A DNA stretch of 48,437 bases from Deltaproteobacteria bacterium (GTDB taxonomy: Bacteria; Desulfobacterota; Binatia; UBA9968): assembly GCA_005879605.1 (NCBI GenBank), contig VBKE01000006.1, forward strand, positions 1 to 48,437, given 5' to 3'. The notes under the pieces are model-generated. The model did no database searches, had not been told where the DNA came from, and was given only the letters and a program-made list of their open reading frames with translations. Every line of letters begins with the position of its first letter. Within the stretch, counting starts at the first letter, position 1. Positions 37,301 to 45,853 of this stretch are shown in pieces. Position numbers and translations under genes: made by a program.

Positions 37301-37321
37301 GGGGACATTCTAAATTTCCCC
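37301..37321. repeat. GGGGACATTCTAAATTTCCCC near-palindrome
   Basis: The phrase begins GGGGACATTC after a run of A and ends AATTTCCCC, so it is nearly self-complementary. Motifs of this wording are common in dispersed REP-like repeats linked to IS200/RAYT-type transposases. No transposase gene is present here. Confidence 0.4.
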
Positions 37322-37434
37322 AAGATCCCTCTATACAACTAGGACACTCCAAGCTATAGGAGTAGTCGTAGGCATAGATCAAAAACGTAACAGATTGCTC
37401 AATGATTATTTTATCTAATTCAAAGGAGGTATTT

Positions 37435-37701
37435 ATGACACAGAGAAAATTTTCTCGCGGATTGATGATCGCCCTTATTGTGGGGGTCTTCGGGCTGGGT
37501 TATGTTTGCGGCTCGATGACGGAGCGGCAAGCCGAGGCCCAGATGGGCGGGCTGCTGGAAAAAGCCGGGAAGATGGGCGGCCCAGTCGGGTCGGTAGCAG
37601 AATTTGGTTCTTCAATCGTTGAGATGCAGGACCATATCACGGGCCTACAGAAAAATCTGGATACGTTTAAAAAGGTGCAATCATCCCTGACCGGTAAATA
37701 G
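37435..37701 (+). CDS. Small membrane-anchored or exported protein of unknown function
   Basis: An 88-residue protein. Residues 9-30 are a single hydrophobic segment (LMIALIVGVFGLGYVCGSM) after a Lys/Arg-rich start, so it is an anchor or an uncleaved signal. The rest is Gly-rich (MGGLLEKAGKMGGPVGS), then a short coiled coil (VEMQDHITGLQKNLDTFKK). AAAGGAGGT before the ATG at 37435 is a strong ribosome site and shows this is a real gene; the frame from 37402 is a longer reading of the same ORF. No family recognised. Confidence 0.75.
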   Translation: MTQRKFSRGLMIALIVGVFGLGYVCGSMTERQAEAQMGGLLEKAGKMGGPVGSVAEFGSSIVEMQDHITGLQKNLDTFKKVQSSLTGK

Positions 37702-37881
37702 CCGGAGCGGTCTTTGGATATTCTCTAGGCCTAAATTTGGGGACAAGAGCCAGTTTGTCGGTCCCTTCTGCTGCGCTCTTTAGGGTCGAAAGCGGGTCGG
37801 GCCGGGGTCGATTGAAGCACTTTGAGTTATCGGCGGCTCAGCCCTAAAAGCAAATTCCTATCATTTGCTCGGGAGGGTTTC

Positions 37882-39255
37882 ATGGACCCCACGACCGAAT
37901 ACCTCAGTGACTACGCGTGCAGGTTGACCTACGAAGACCTTTCGGCGGAAGCGGTACACCAGGTGAAGCGGACCTTGGTCGACACCCTGGGGTGCGGGGC
38001 CGGCGCGTTCGATAGCGAACCCCCCTCCATCGCACGGCGCATGGCGTCTCGAGTGCAGGGGAGTCCTCCGGCTCGCATCCTCGGCACCTCGCAGGAGACG
38101 TCTACAGATCTGGCGGCCTTCGCGAATACGGTTCTTATCCGTTACCTCGACTGTAACGACGCCTACGCGGCACGGGGGACGGGCCACCCCAGCGACATGA
38201 TCCCCGGCGTGCTGGCCGTGAGCGGCGGCCACAGGGCGAACGGACGGGCGGTGATCACCGCGATCGCAGCCGCCTACGAGGTGTTCTGCCGGCTGGCGGA
38301 CGAGGTTCCCCTGAAGGGCTGGGACCAGGGGATGTTCGCAGCCATCGGGGCGACCTGCGGCACCGGCATGATCCTCGGATTGGACCGGAAGGCCATGGGG
38401 AACGCCATCTCCATCGCGATCACCACCGGTGTGCCGCTGGGAGTGACGCGGATCGGAGAGCTTTCGATGTGGAAGGGTTGCGCAACAGCGGCTGCAGTCC
38501 GAATAGGAGTGTTCGCGGCAGAGCTGGCAGCGGAAGGAATGACGGGGCCGGGCGAACCCTTCCAAGGACGGAACGGACTGTGGCAGCACCTGGGGGTCGA
38601 GGCCCCGAAGTGGGAAGGCTTTGGGGGCGGGGCCAAGCCGTTCCGGATCACCGGTACCAGCTTCAAGGCGTACCCGTCGGTAATCCACACCCAGGGGCCC
38701 ATCGGCCAGGTGCTGGAGTTACGGCAGCAGGTCGCCACCGCGGAGATCGATTCAGTGCACGTGGCGACGTACGGTGAGGCGGTGCGGCGGACGGCCACGG
38801 AGGCGGAAAAGTGGAACCCCGAGACCCGGGAGACAGCGGACCATAGCATCCCGTACTTGGTGGCGGCCGCGTTCCAAGACGGCGACGTGACGCCGGCAAC
38901 CTTTGCGCCGTCTCGGATCCAGGACCCGGCGCTGCGCCAGCTGATCAAGAAGCTGACGGTGGTGGAGGAGCCGGAGTTCACCCGTCGCTACCCCGCGGAG
39001 TCATGCACGCGGATCGAGGTGACGACGACGGACGGGCGGCGGGTGGCCGCTGAGACGAGCCATCCGAAGGGCCACTATCGCAACCCGCTGACGGACGGGG
39101 AGGTTGAAGGGAAGTTCCGAGGCTTGGCCTCCGGCGTGCTGGGAGCGGAGGGGTGTGATCGAGTGCTGAGGGAAGTATGGAACTTGGAGAACGCCCCCAC
39201 GCTCGACAGGCTGTTCGAGAGCCTGGTTATCTCGCGTCGAAGAACCTCACCGTGA
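37882..39255 (+). CDS. MmgE/PrpD family protein
   Basis: A 457-residue protein of the MmgE/PrpD fold, which includes 2-methylcitrate dehydratase, cis-aconitate decarboxylase and related enzymes. The N-terminal helical domain opens L-S-D-Y-A-C-R-L-T-Y-E-D-L, with V-D-T-L-G-C-G-x-G-A. C-N-D-A-Y and G-T-G-H-P-S-D-M follow, where methylcitrate dehydratases have their substrate loop (D-x-x-x-x, G-H-x-S-D). K-A-Y-P-S and D-H-S-I-P-Y are also present. No prpB, prpC or acnD is nearby, so the substrate is open. The ATG at 37882 follows GGGAGGG. The gene is visibly richer in G and C, especially at third codon positions, than its neighbours. Confidence 0.9.
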   Translation: MDPTTEYLSDYACRLTYEDLSAEAVHQVKRTLVDTLGCGAGAFDSEPPSIARRMASRVQGSPPARILGTSQETSTDLAAFANTVLIRYLDCNDAYAARGTGHPSDMIPGVLAVSGGHRANGRAVITAIAAAYEVFCRLADEVPLKGWDQGMFAAIGATCGTGMILGLDRKAMGNAISIAITTGVPLGVTRIGELSMWKGCATAAAVRIGVFAAELAAEGMTGPGEPFQGRNGLWQHLGVEAPKWEGFGGGAKPFRITGTSFKAYPSVIHTQGPIGQVLELRQQVATAEIDSVHVATYGEAVRRTATEAEKWNPETRETADHSIPYLVAAAFQDGDVTPATFAPSRIQDPALRQLIKKLTVVEEPEFTRRYPAESCTRIEVTTTDGRRVAAETSHPKGHYRNPLTDGEVEGKFRGLASGVLGAEGCDRVLREVWNLENAPTLDRLFESLVISRRRTSP

Positions 39256-39774
39256 GGGAGGGTGTAACGTAGCAATTAGATCTGGCGCCCAACTGAAGGC
39301 TCGAACGGTTGGAGCCACAGAATTAACTTGTTGGATCGCAAAGGTCCCAATTCCGCCGTCAGACCCGCGGATGATACGCAGTAACTTTCTAGCTCGCAGA
39401 AGCGTGTCCGTGCGATTTCTCACCCTTATGATTTCTTAAAGTTTCTGTGTCCCTCTACCCAGATTGTCACAGCAGTTAGTCAAGAATCTTCTCGATGTCA
39501 AAGATAAAAGATGCGACCCCATCAAATCACCACGGGCGGAGTTTCACGACATCCTCATTGCCATAGCGCATGTTTTTTCCGAGAGGGCGATCTCAGAGAG
39601 TCGGGTCTTGAATCTTGCCTATCGGACAAACGGGTCGCCGCACTGGGCACCACATCGAAAATCTTCCAGATCCTCGTCGTTATCCGGTACCTTTATAAGA
39701 CCGGCTGAAGTCCGTAAAAGAACCAGAGGTAACGGGAATCTCTTAAATCGGAAGACCAGGAAAAGCGGACATAA

Positions 39775-41040
39775 CTATTTTTCTCGATCGTTTCGGGGCT
39801 GTCCTTGAGAACCTGATCCCAAATGCACTATTTCCGGGCTGACATGTTCCGGGCGGATGCCGAAGCCAACGATGCGGGCGGGGATTCGGCGGAGAAATGG
39901 AAACGTGGCAAGCAACCGGACCGCGAGTGGCGGCTTTACAGCTCTCGTCCCGCCCAATACGCGCGAAATGATCCTGCGCTGCACCGTCACCTGCAGCCAC
40001 TGGGTTACCCTGGTGGGTAACTCGCGCCGCCTCTGGATCTGGCGCAGATGATCGATGGTAACTTGCCCTTCCCGCAGCGGATTGAACAGAACATTTCCCG
40101 CAGCCACGGCATCCTGAATCGCGAGATTAATACCGACACCGCCGACGGGGGACATCGCGTGCGCCGCGTCCCCAATACACAGCAGACCCGGGCGAAACCA
40201 CTCCAACAATCGGTCCACGCGAACCGTTAAGAGCTTCACATCATCCCAGCTGCGCAGCTCCGCTACCCTGTCTCTCGCGTACGGCGCCAGCCGCATTATC
40301 TCCTCGCGAAAAGCTTTGAATCCCTGCCGGCGCATCTCTTCGAATCGGCCTTTCGGAATGACGTAGCCGCACTGCCAATACTCACCTCGATTGATCGTGA
40401 TGAAGATCCTGCCGGTATCGAACCGCCCCATGGTCGCGACCGGATCGTCCGGACTTCGGCTGAGGCGGAACCACAGGACATCCATCGGCGCTCCGAATTC
40501 TTTCACCTTCAAACCGGCCTTCTCGCGCACTATCGAATTTCGGCCGTCCGCACCCACTACGAGATCAGCGCGCACTTCGACCGTCCCCTTGGGAGTATTT
40601 GCCCGAACACCCCTCACGCCCCCCGGCTCTTGCACGAGCCCGGTTACCTCGGCCTCCATCATAAGATTAAATTTGGGATAGCGAGCCGCGTGCTCGGCGA
40701 GAAAGTTGAGAAAATCCCACTGTGGCATCAAGGCGATGAAACGGCAGTGGGTCGGCAGGTGTCTGAAGTCTGCAATGGTCACCCGCAGTTGGCCGACTTG
40801 CGCGCTGAGCTCGTAGACTTCCTGATGCGGCAGCCTGAGAAACTCTTCGAGCAGCCCAAGGTCGTGCATCACCTCGAGCGTCGATGGGTGAATCGTATCG
40901 CCGCGAAAGTCGCGCAGGAAATCCGCATGCTTTTCAAGAACCAAAACTTCGACGCCGGCGCGCGCAAGCAAGTATCCCAGCATCATGCCGGCTGGTCCGC
41001 CCCCGGCGATACAACAGTCCACGGAAATTGTCTCAGCCAT
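39775..41040 (-). CDS. FAD-dependent aromatic-type monooxygenase (PHBH fold)
   Basis: A 421-residue flavoprotein. It has the dinucleotide motif G-G-G-P-A-G at 13-18, the D-G motif V-V-G-A-D-G-R-N-S-I-V-R, and the second FAD motif G-D-A-A-H-A-M-S-P-V-G-G-V-G-I-N-L-A-I-Q-D-A. This is the p-hydroxybenzoate hydroxylase/UbiH superfamily, which hydroxylates aromatic or quinone-like substrates with NAD(P)H and O2. The C-terminal thioredoxin-like domain of longer phenol hydroxylases is absent. The substrate is not readable. A GST gene lies just upstream on the same strand, 78 bp away. The 519-bp gap on its 3' side holds nothing I recognise. Confidence 0.9.
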   Translation of the reverse strand: MAETISVDCCIAGGGPAGMMLGYLLARAGVEVLVLEKHADFLRDFRGDTIHPSTLEVMHDLGLLEEFLRLPHQEVYELSAQVGQLRVTIADFRHLPTHCRFIALMPQWDFLNFLAEHAARYPKFNLMMEAEVTGLVQEPGGVRGVRANTPKGTVEVRADLVVGADGRNSIVREKAGLKVKEFGAPMDVLWFRLSRSPDDPVATMGRFDTGRIFITINRGEYWQCGYVIPKGRFEEMRRQGFKAFREEIMRLAPYARDRVAELRSWDDVKLLTVRVDRLLEWFRPGLLCIGDAAHAMSPVGGVGINLAIQDAVAAGNVLFNPLREGQVTIDHLRQIQRRRELPTRVTQWLQVTVQRRIISRVLGGTRAVKPPLAVRLLATFPFLRRIPARIVGFGIRPEHVSPEIVHLGSGSQGQPRNDREK

Positions 41041-41118
41041 TGTTCAAAGGTGGCCTGGGTATTGGCCGATAGAGTCCAGAATGAGCCAAGCTCCGAACAC
41101 CGCGCTCTTCATCCCTTT

Positions 41119-41841
41119 CTATTCCTCTTCCAACTCGGGATAGTGGCGAAAAATGCCTTGCTGGTTGAACGGCAGTCGCCGCGGTGAGGATAAATAGGCG
41201 GCGATTCGGGGACGCGCTAGAACGCGATCGTGCAAAGTCACGAGTCTCGGGTATTGCGGTTCGAGTCGCGCCATTGTCTTCGGAAAAGCATAACGCAGTC
41301 CCTCGATCATCTGGAACAGCGAGAGATCGACGTAGGAAGCTTTCTTGCCGAAAATGAAGTCGCCGCCTTTGGCGTTGCGTTTGAGAATTCTTTCAAAGTA
41401 GCCGAGAAACTTGGGCACTCGGTTCGCGGTGAAATGCGCGGCGCGTTTTTTCGCCTCCGTGGTCTGTTCCTCATAATACAGGACGTTCGCGATCGGATGG
41501 TGGGTCTGGCCCGTTTCATACAGCCAATCGGCAATCGTCAGTTGCAGCTGATGCGTCCACAGCCGGCTCGCTTCGCTTTTCGGTACGAGATCGAGCCGGG
41601 GCGCAAGAAACTGGAGAATGTTGGCGGTTTGGGAAATCAGGAGCTTGCCGGCTTTCAGAAACGGCGGGGCAAACGGCGGACGTTCTAAAGACGGGTCTTC
41701 GAGAAACTTCATGATCCCGGGACGGCCGAACTTCGGATCGCGCGCAACGTCGACGTAATCCGCGCCGGCATCTTCCAGCGGAAGGCGAATGAACTCGCCG
41801 CGGCCTTGGATGGATGGTTGATAGTACAGTTCATAGCGCAT
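41119..41841 (-). CDS. Glutathione S-transferase, alpha/sigma-like
   Basis: A 240-residue GST. The thioredoxin-like domain opens Y-E-L-Y-Y-Q-P-S-I-Q-G-R-G-E-F-I-R, the N-terminal pattern of Tyr-type (alpha/mu/pi/sigma) GSTs, with Tyr as likely catalytic residue. S-Q-T-A-N-I-L-Q-F-L binds glutathione, and S-Y-V-D-L-S-L-F-Q is the C-domain N-cap. Unlike the GST at 28305-28925, it belongs to the Tyr group. GGGAGG precedes the ATG. It may act with the downstream monooxygenase, for example on epoxides or quinones it makes. Confidence 0.9.
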   Translation of the reverse strand: MRYELYYQPSIQGRGEFIRLPLEDAGADYVDVARDPKFGRPGIMKFLEDPSLERPPFAPPFLKAGKLLISQTANILQFLAPRLDLVPKSEASRLWTHQLQLTIADWLYETGQTHHPIANVLYYEEQTTEAKKRAAHFTANRVPKFLGYFERILKRNAKGGDFIFGKKASYVDLSLFQMIEGLRYAFPKTMARLEPQYPRLVTLHDRVLARPRIAAYLSSPRRLPFNQQGIFRHYPELEEE

Positions 41842-42148
41842 GTGGTCCTCCCATAGTGAACCTCGGGGCTAGGCTTCCGGCCGCAACCGACAGGCCTCTA
41901 CTTCAATGGGGCACCACCGCCAACCCCATGGGCTGTTTATTCCAACGGGTTGGTCCTGGCATCACCTCTGCGTTTCTACGTTTGCGGCCTTCAACCTCGC
42001 CCCGGTCTGCGTTTTCATCGTCAATACTCATCGCAATTGATAATGAATATTCCTCCTTGAAATCTGCTGGTGGTCATCGACAGACTTGCATATATGACGA
42101 AGTTGCTCAACAACCGATTATCGGAATTCTCACCCAGAAAGAAAACGA

Positions 42149-42236
42149 TTCACCGCGGAGGCACGGAGGTCGCCGAGTAAGACTTCTTGACAAGAAATAT
42201 TCCGAACTTTGTGTACTCTGCGGCTCTGTGGTGAAA
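42149..42236. repeat. Imperfect inverted repeat, dispersed-repeat type
   Basis: It begins TTCACCGCGGAGGCACGGAG and ends with the reverse-complement-like CTCTGCGGCTCTGTGGTGAAA. The termini TTCACC/GGTGAA and the 'cacggag/ctctg' wording match a widespread class of short, mobile palindromic repeats. A partial extra copy (CTGGGTCTCTGTGGTGAAG) follows at about 42269-42287. The element sits in the 530-bp gap before the pirin gene, which holds no other feature. Confidence 0.6.
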
Positions 42237-42373
42237 TAACTCTTGCTGCTTTGGTTGCGGCGCAGCACGCTGGGTCTCTGTGGTGAAGTACAAGCTCGAT
42301 GCCGGAAGTGTTTAAGCTGCTGGCGGCGGCGCTCGATCGTGTTATTGTTAACTTAACCGAAAGGAGTGAGGAT

Positions 42374-43288
42374 ATGAGTTGGCAAGCCGCTGAAGAACCT
42401 GAAGCAAGGATGCCGCCCTCCTGCAAAGCGCTCGAGGCCGTTATCGTGCCACGTCCTCGGGATCTTGGCGGATTTGAAGTTCGCCGCGTGCTGCCGTCGG
42501 CAGAGCGGCAAAGCGTCGGACCTTTCGTCTTCTTCGACCAGATAGGACCTGCTGAGCTGGCGCCCGGGGCGGGCATCGATGTGCGGCCTCATCCGCACAT
42601 CGGTCTTGCCACGGTGACTTATCTGTTCGCCGGGACGATCATTCATCGCGACAGTCTAGGCAGCGTGCAATCCATCGAGCCCGGCGAGGTCAACTGGATG
42701 ACCGCGGGGCGCGGCATCGTTCACTCCGAACGCTCCGACAACGAGCTCAGAAAGCGCCGCCAAAAACTCTACGGCATACAAATCTGGGTCGCGCTGCCCA
42801 AGCAACACGAGGAAACGGATCCTGACTTCACGCATTACGCCGCCGAATCCCTGCCTCAGATCGAACGCGACGGAAAAACAGTCCGCGTCGTCGCCGGTTC
42901 GCTGTTCGGCGAGAAATCGCCGGTGAAAACTTTCTCGAAGCTGTTTTATGGCGACGCGACGTGTCAGCCGGGAGCTTTGCTCTCGCTCGATAACGAGCAC
43001 CAGGAACGCGCGATTTACCTGCTCGAAGGAAATGTCGAGATCGCAGGGCAAGTCTTCGAGCCGGGACGGCTTCTGGTTTTCTCGTCCGGCGATGAGGTCA
43101 CCGTCAAGGCAACATCAGCCGCGCGGCTGCTGCTGTTCGGCGGCGAGCCGCTCGACGGTCCGCGTCATCTCTGGTGGAACTTTGTCTCAAGCTCGCGCGA
43201 GCGTATCGAGCAAGCAAAGGCGGACTGGAAAGCCGGGCGTTTCGCGCCGGTGCCCGGCGATCCCGAGTTTATTCCGCTGCCTGAATGA
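42374..43288 (+). CDS. Pirin family protein
   Basis: A 304-residue bicupin. The N-terminal cupin has the pirin metal motif R-P-H-P-H-I-G-L-A-T-V-T-Y-L-F, then G-R-G-I-V-H-S-E-R, which supply the three His and one Glu of the iron site. The C-terminal cupin has L-F-Y-G-D-A and E-R-A-I-Y-L-L-E-G. Bacterial pirins act as quercetinases or as redox and metabolic regulators; which applies here cannot be told. AAAGGAG before the ATG at 42374 sets the start; an in-frame upstream ATG at 42299 would add 25 residues. Confidence 0.93.
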   Translation: MSWQAAEEPEARMPPSCKALEAVIVPRPRDLGGFEVRRVLPSAERQSVGPFVFFDQIGPAELAPGAGIDVRPHPHIGLATVTYLFAGTIIHRDSLGSVQSIEPGEVNWMTAGRGIVHSERSDNELRKRRQKLYGIQIWVALPKQHEETDPDFTHYAAESLPQIERDGKTVRVVAGSLFGEKSPVKTFSKLFYGDATCQPGALLSLDNEHQERAIYLLEGNVEIAGQVFEPGRLLVFSSGDEVTVKATSAARLLLFGGEPLDGPRHLWWNFVSSSRERIEQAKADWKAGRFAPVPGDPEFIPLPE

Positions 43289-43338
43289 CCGAGACGCTTC
43301 TCGTCGCGGGAGTTGACGTCAAGCGCTGGTGTTTGATC

Positions 43339-43390
43339 GGGGTCAGAGTACTTTCAGTTTCGGCATCTCAGCAAATATAGTTCTCTGACC
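43339..43390. repeat. GGGGTCAGAG ... CTCTGACC inverted repeat
   Basis: GGGGTCAGAG (43339-43348) pairs with CTCTGACC (43383-43390). The phrase GATCGGGGTCAGAGTACTTT is a common one in REP-like elements associated with IS200/RAYT transposases. It lies between the convergent pirin and FecR-like genes and could also end transcription. Confidence 0.5.
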
Positions 43391-43443
43391 TCAGTTTTTG
43401 TCCATTGCTCTGCCGAGGAAAGTCACCTCCACAGTGCTTTTTG

Positions 43444-45582
43444 TTACTTCGCTTGCTGTTGTTGCGGCAGCGGCTGTGATTTGAGCTCGGGTCGTTGCTG
43501 TTCTATTTGCGGCTCTCGCCCTTGGCGTTCTTGCAGCTGCTGTTGCCTGAGTTGTTGAAGACGGATCTGCTCCTGCTGTCTCTGCTGCAGCTGGGCTTTC
43601 CGTTCTGCTTCCGTCTGCCGTCCCTGTTGCCGACGCTCCAGTTCTTGTTGCTTTTGCTGCTCCTGCGCCTGGCGATCTTGCAGTTGTTGTTGCCTTAGCT
43701 GTTGTCGAAGTTCCTGATCCTGCTGCTTCTGCTGCGGCTGGGCTTTTCGTTCTGCTTCCTTCTGCTGTTCCTGCTGCTTACGCTCTAGCTCCTGTTGCTT
43801 TTGCAGCTGTTGTTGCGCTTGCCGCTCTCGCTCCAACGTTTGTTTTTCTTGTCTCTGGCGGTCGCGGTCTTGCTCCGGCCTTGGCGATTCCGGTCTGCCC
43901 GCTGTTCCTTTATTCGGCTCTGAGGGAGAAGGCGGGAGCGGTTGTGGCTGAGCGGAAGGCTTTTCGGCACTCTTCGCTTTCTCGAATAAACTCGTATCGA
44001 CGGGGTTTTCTCGCGTAGCCAACTTTTTGCCGCGCGCGGCGGTCAGGGGCTGCGGCGCCGGCCCGGAGGTCGCTCCCGGAGTACGCGGCGCGAAGTCTCC
44101 GCCGCGCACTTCTACGGCGGCGGGGCGGATCGGAACGCGGGGCGCCCTCGTCTTATCGTTCTGTGACGTCAATGCCACGGCGGTAGACGGCGCGATTGGT
44201 TTGCCCTGGCTTTTCTGGATCTCCGGCAATTTCTCTTGGAACGTCGGCGGCGGCGCGGGCGGTGCAGTCCTGACGACTGCGGCGCGAGCGAGAACGTTAG
44301 CAGAAGGTCTCTGGTTGCGGCGCTCTCCCGTCTCTGAAACGACCCGCAGAGAGGACCGGCTCGGAATCGGCAAAGGCTCCCATGTCATACGAGCTGAGCT
44401 GGCTTCCCGCAGGACGACTGCATCTCGCACAATATGCTCAGTCACGGGCCGCGCGGAGATAAAAGTATTTTGGTTCACGACGGTCACGTAGGTCCGATTA
44501 ACATAAGTGATGTTTTGATTGATGCTTCGCCGGTCGCGCCGCTCCCACCAAGGGATGAAACGATCCCGCGGATGTAACGGGAACCAACCTACATGGTCGC
44601 GCACACGAACGAATTCCACGCAGGCGGGAGCGTATATAACTCGAGTCCTCGGACGGACGGGCACCCAGTACCAGCGCGACCGATAAGGCATCCAGCGACC
44701 ATAATGGGACGTTGCCCATCCCCACCGCTCGCCGCTGATCCATGTCCAGCCCCAGGGATCCTGCCAGAACCAGCGGCCGACGCTGAAGGGTGCCCAGCCG
44801 GCCGCCACAACGGATGGCGTCCAGGCATAACCGTATTCGGGAATGTTCTCCCAACGGCCGTAATCCGAGAGATCTTCGACGCCGATGATCTCCTCGCTCG
44901 CGTATCGAGACGCGCCGGAGTAAGCGCGGTCAAATCGATCGTCCCGCTCGGCTACCCAGCGATCAAATGCGTCCGTCGCAGGGAGGCCGACGATCTCATA
45001 TCTGGGCGAGTCAGTGCCGTAAATCCGAATTTCACTGTTCTCTACGGTGATTTGTCTACCGCTGGCGGCGACTATAACCCGTCCGCGCCGAACTGAAATG
45101 CGACTATTACCATCCTCGTCGACCGCGATGCGATATCTTCCCGGCTGGTCCAAAGTCACAGACACGTTTGGAGTGTCAATCTCGATGACCTCGTCGGATC
45201 TGAGCCGCCTGATATTAAACGACGCCGCCCCTTCGCCCAGATAAAATTGCTTGATGTCGTCGCTAAGGTTCAATGCTGTGAAGTAACTGCGAGGCGCAAG
45301 GCGGACGAAATTACCGGAAGGTAGCTGTAGTTCGGCTCGTCCGTCTTCGGGTGCATAGATCCGGTCTCCTATCGTCAACGGCACGTTTTCAATCGCATCA
45401 TCCCACTCGTCAGGATCATCCCCGCGGCTATAAGAAACCGGTCCCGACACAAACGAGATCCGGGCCACGCTCGGGTATCGTTCCTGCGCTGCTGATAGGC
45501 CCGGACTTATCAGAGCAAACGCGAAAAAAATAACGGCGAATCCAAGCTTCGGAAAATTCGCTCTATTTGGTGAAGCGATCAT
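43444..45582 (-). CDS. FecR/DUF6600 protein with a long Gln-rich coiled coil
   Basis: A 712-residue exported protein. After a signal peptide (F-A-V-I-F-F-A-F-A-L ending S-A-A), a FecR-like beta domain (about 30-190) has G-P-V-S-Y-S-R-G and R-A-E-L-Q-L-P-S-G. A DUF6600-type region with repeated W-x-x-D-P-W-G-W-T-W and G-R-W motifs follows (about 230-340). A Pro-rich stretch comes next. The last ~150 residues are Q/E/R/K-rich coiled coil made largely of two 49-residue copies. The role is probably an envelope scaffold or surface-bound protein; that is inferred. I start at the ATG at 45582, because GGAGG lies 6 nt before it. An ATG at 45597 and a TTG at 45606 are further upstream. Confidence 0.82.
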   Translation of the reverse strand: MIASPNRANFPKLGFAVIFFAFALISPGLSAAQERYPSVARISFVSGPVSYSRGDDPDEWDDAIENVPLTIGDRIYAPEDGRAELQLPSGNFVRLAPRSYFTALNLSDDIKQFYLGEGAASFNIRRLRSDEVIEIDTPNVSVTLDQPGRYRIAVDEDGNSRISVRRGRVIVAASGRQITVENSEIRIYGTDSPRYEIVGLPATDAFDRWVAERDDRFDRAYSGASRYASEEIIGVEDLSDYGRWENIPEYGYAWTPSVVAAGWAPFSVGRWFWQDPWGWTWISGERWGWATSHYGRWMPYRSRWYWVPVRPRTRVIYAPACVEFVRVRDHVGWFPLHPRDRFIPWWERRDRRSINQNITYVNRTYVTVVNQNTFISARPVTEHIVRDAVVLREASSARMTWEPLPIPSRSSLRVVSETGERRNQRPSANVLARAAVVRTAPPAPPPTFQEKLPEIQKSQGKPIAPSTAVALTSQNDKTRAPRVPIRPAAVEVRGGDFAPRTPGATSGPAPQPLTAARGKKLATRENPVDTSLFEKAKSAEKPSAQPQPLPPSPSEPNKGTAGRPESPRPEQDRDRQRQEKQTLERERQAQQQLQKQQELERKQQEQQKEAERKAQPQQKQQDQELRQQLRQQQLQDRQAQEQQKQQELERRQQGRQTEAERKAQLQQRQQEQIRLQQLRQQQLQERQGREPQIEQQRPELKSQPLPQQQQAK
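43510..43803 (-). repeat. Two tandem 147-bp units encoding 49-residue Gln-rich repeats
   Basis: Unit 1 (43657-43803) and unit 2 (43510-43656) each start Q-K-Q-Q-E-L-E-R and share E-A-E-R-K-A-Q and Q-L-R-Q-Q-Q-L-Q near their ends. About 36 of 49 residues match. The duplication is exact in frame and length. Confidence 0.85.
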
Positions 45583-45661
45583 TTCGGCCTCCGGCATGTT
45601 CTTCAATTGAACTCGTCCAATAAGCGGACCAAGTGAAGCAGCGGTTTTTTCCCTTATAATT

Positions 45662-45686
45662 GTACATCCAGCAAGTGTATATGTAC
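45662..45686. promoter_or_regulatory. Inverted repeat GTACAT-N13-ATGTAC upstream of the FecR-like gene
   Basis: GTACAT at 45662-45667 and ATGTAC at 45681-45686 form a perfect 6-bp dyad about 80 bp before the gene's start codon. It is in the position of an operator or promoter element. No factor can be named. Confidence 0.35.
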
Positions 45687-45853
45687 CATTCTCGGCACAC
45701 TTAGGCTGCTCCCTGTTATAGTTAGACGAGGAACTTGGGGATGTGTCAGAGCCGCGCCAGTCTTGGACTAAACTTGGTGAAATCGCAAGGTTTCCTCCTC
45801 CTTACGATCTCATGCACTGCTTATGATGGATGACCGAATCTCTTCCCCAGATT

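Noticed and set aside
39256..39774. ORFs of 60-110 codons in the gap after PrpD
   Set aside because: No ribosome sites, no domain similarity, low-complexity mixed frames; nothing supportable in this 519-bp gap.
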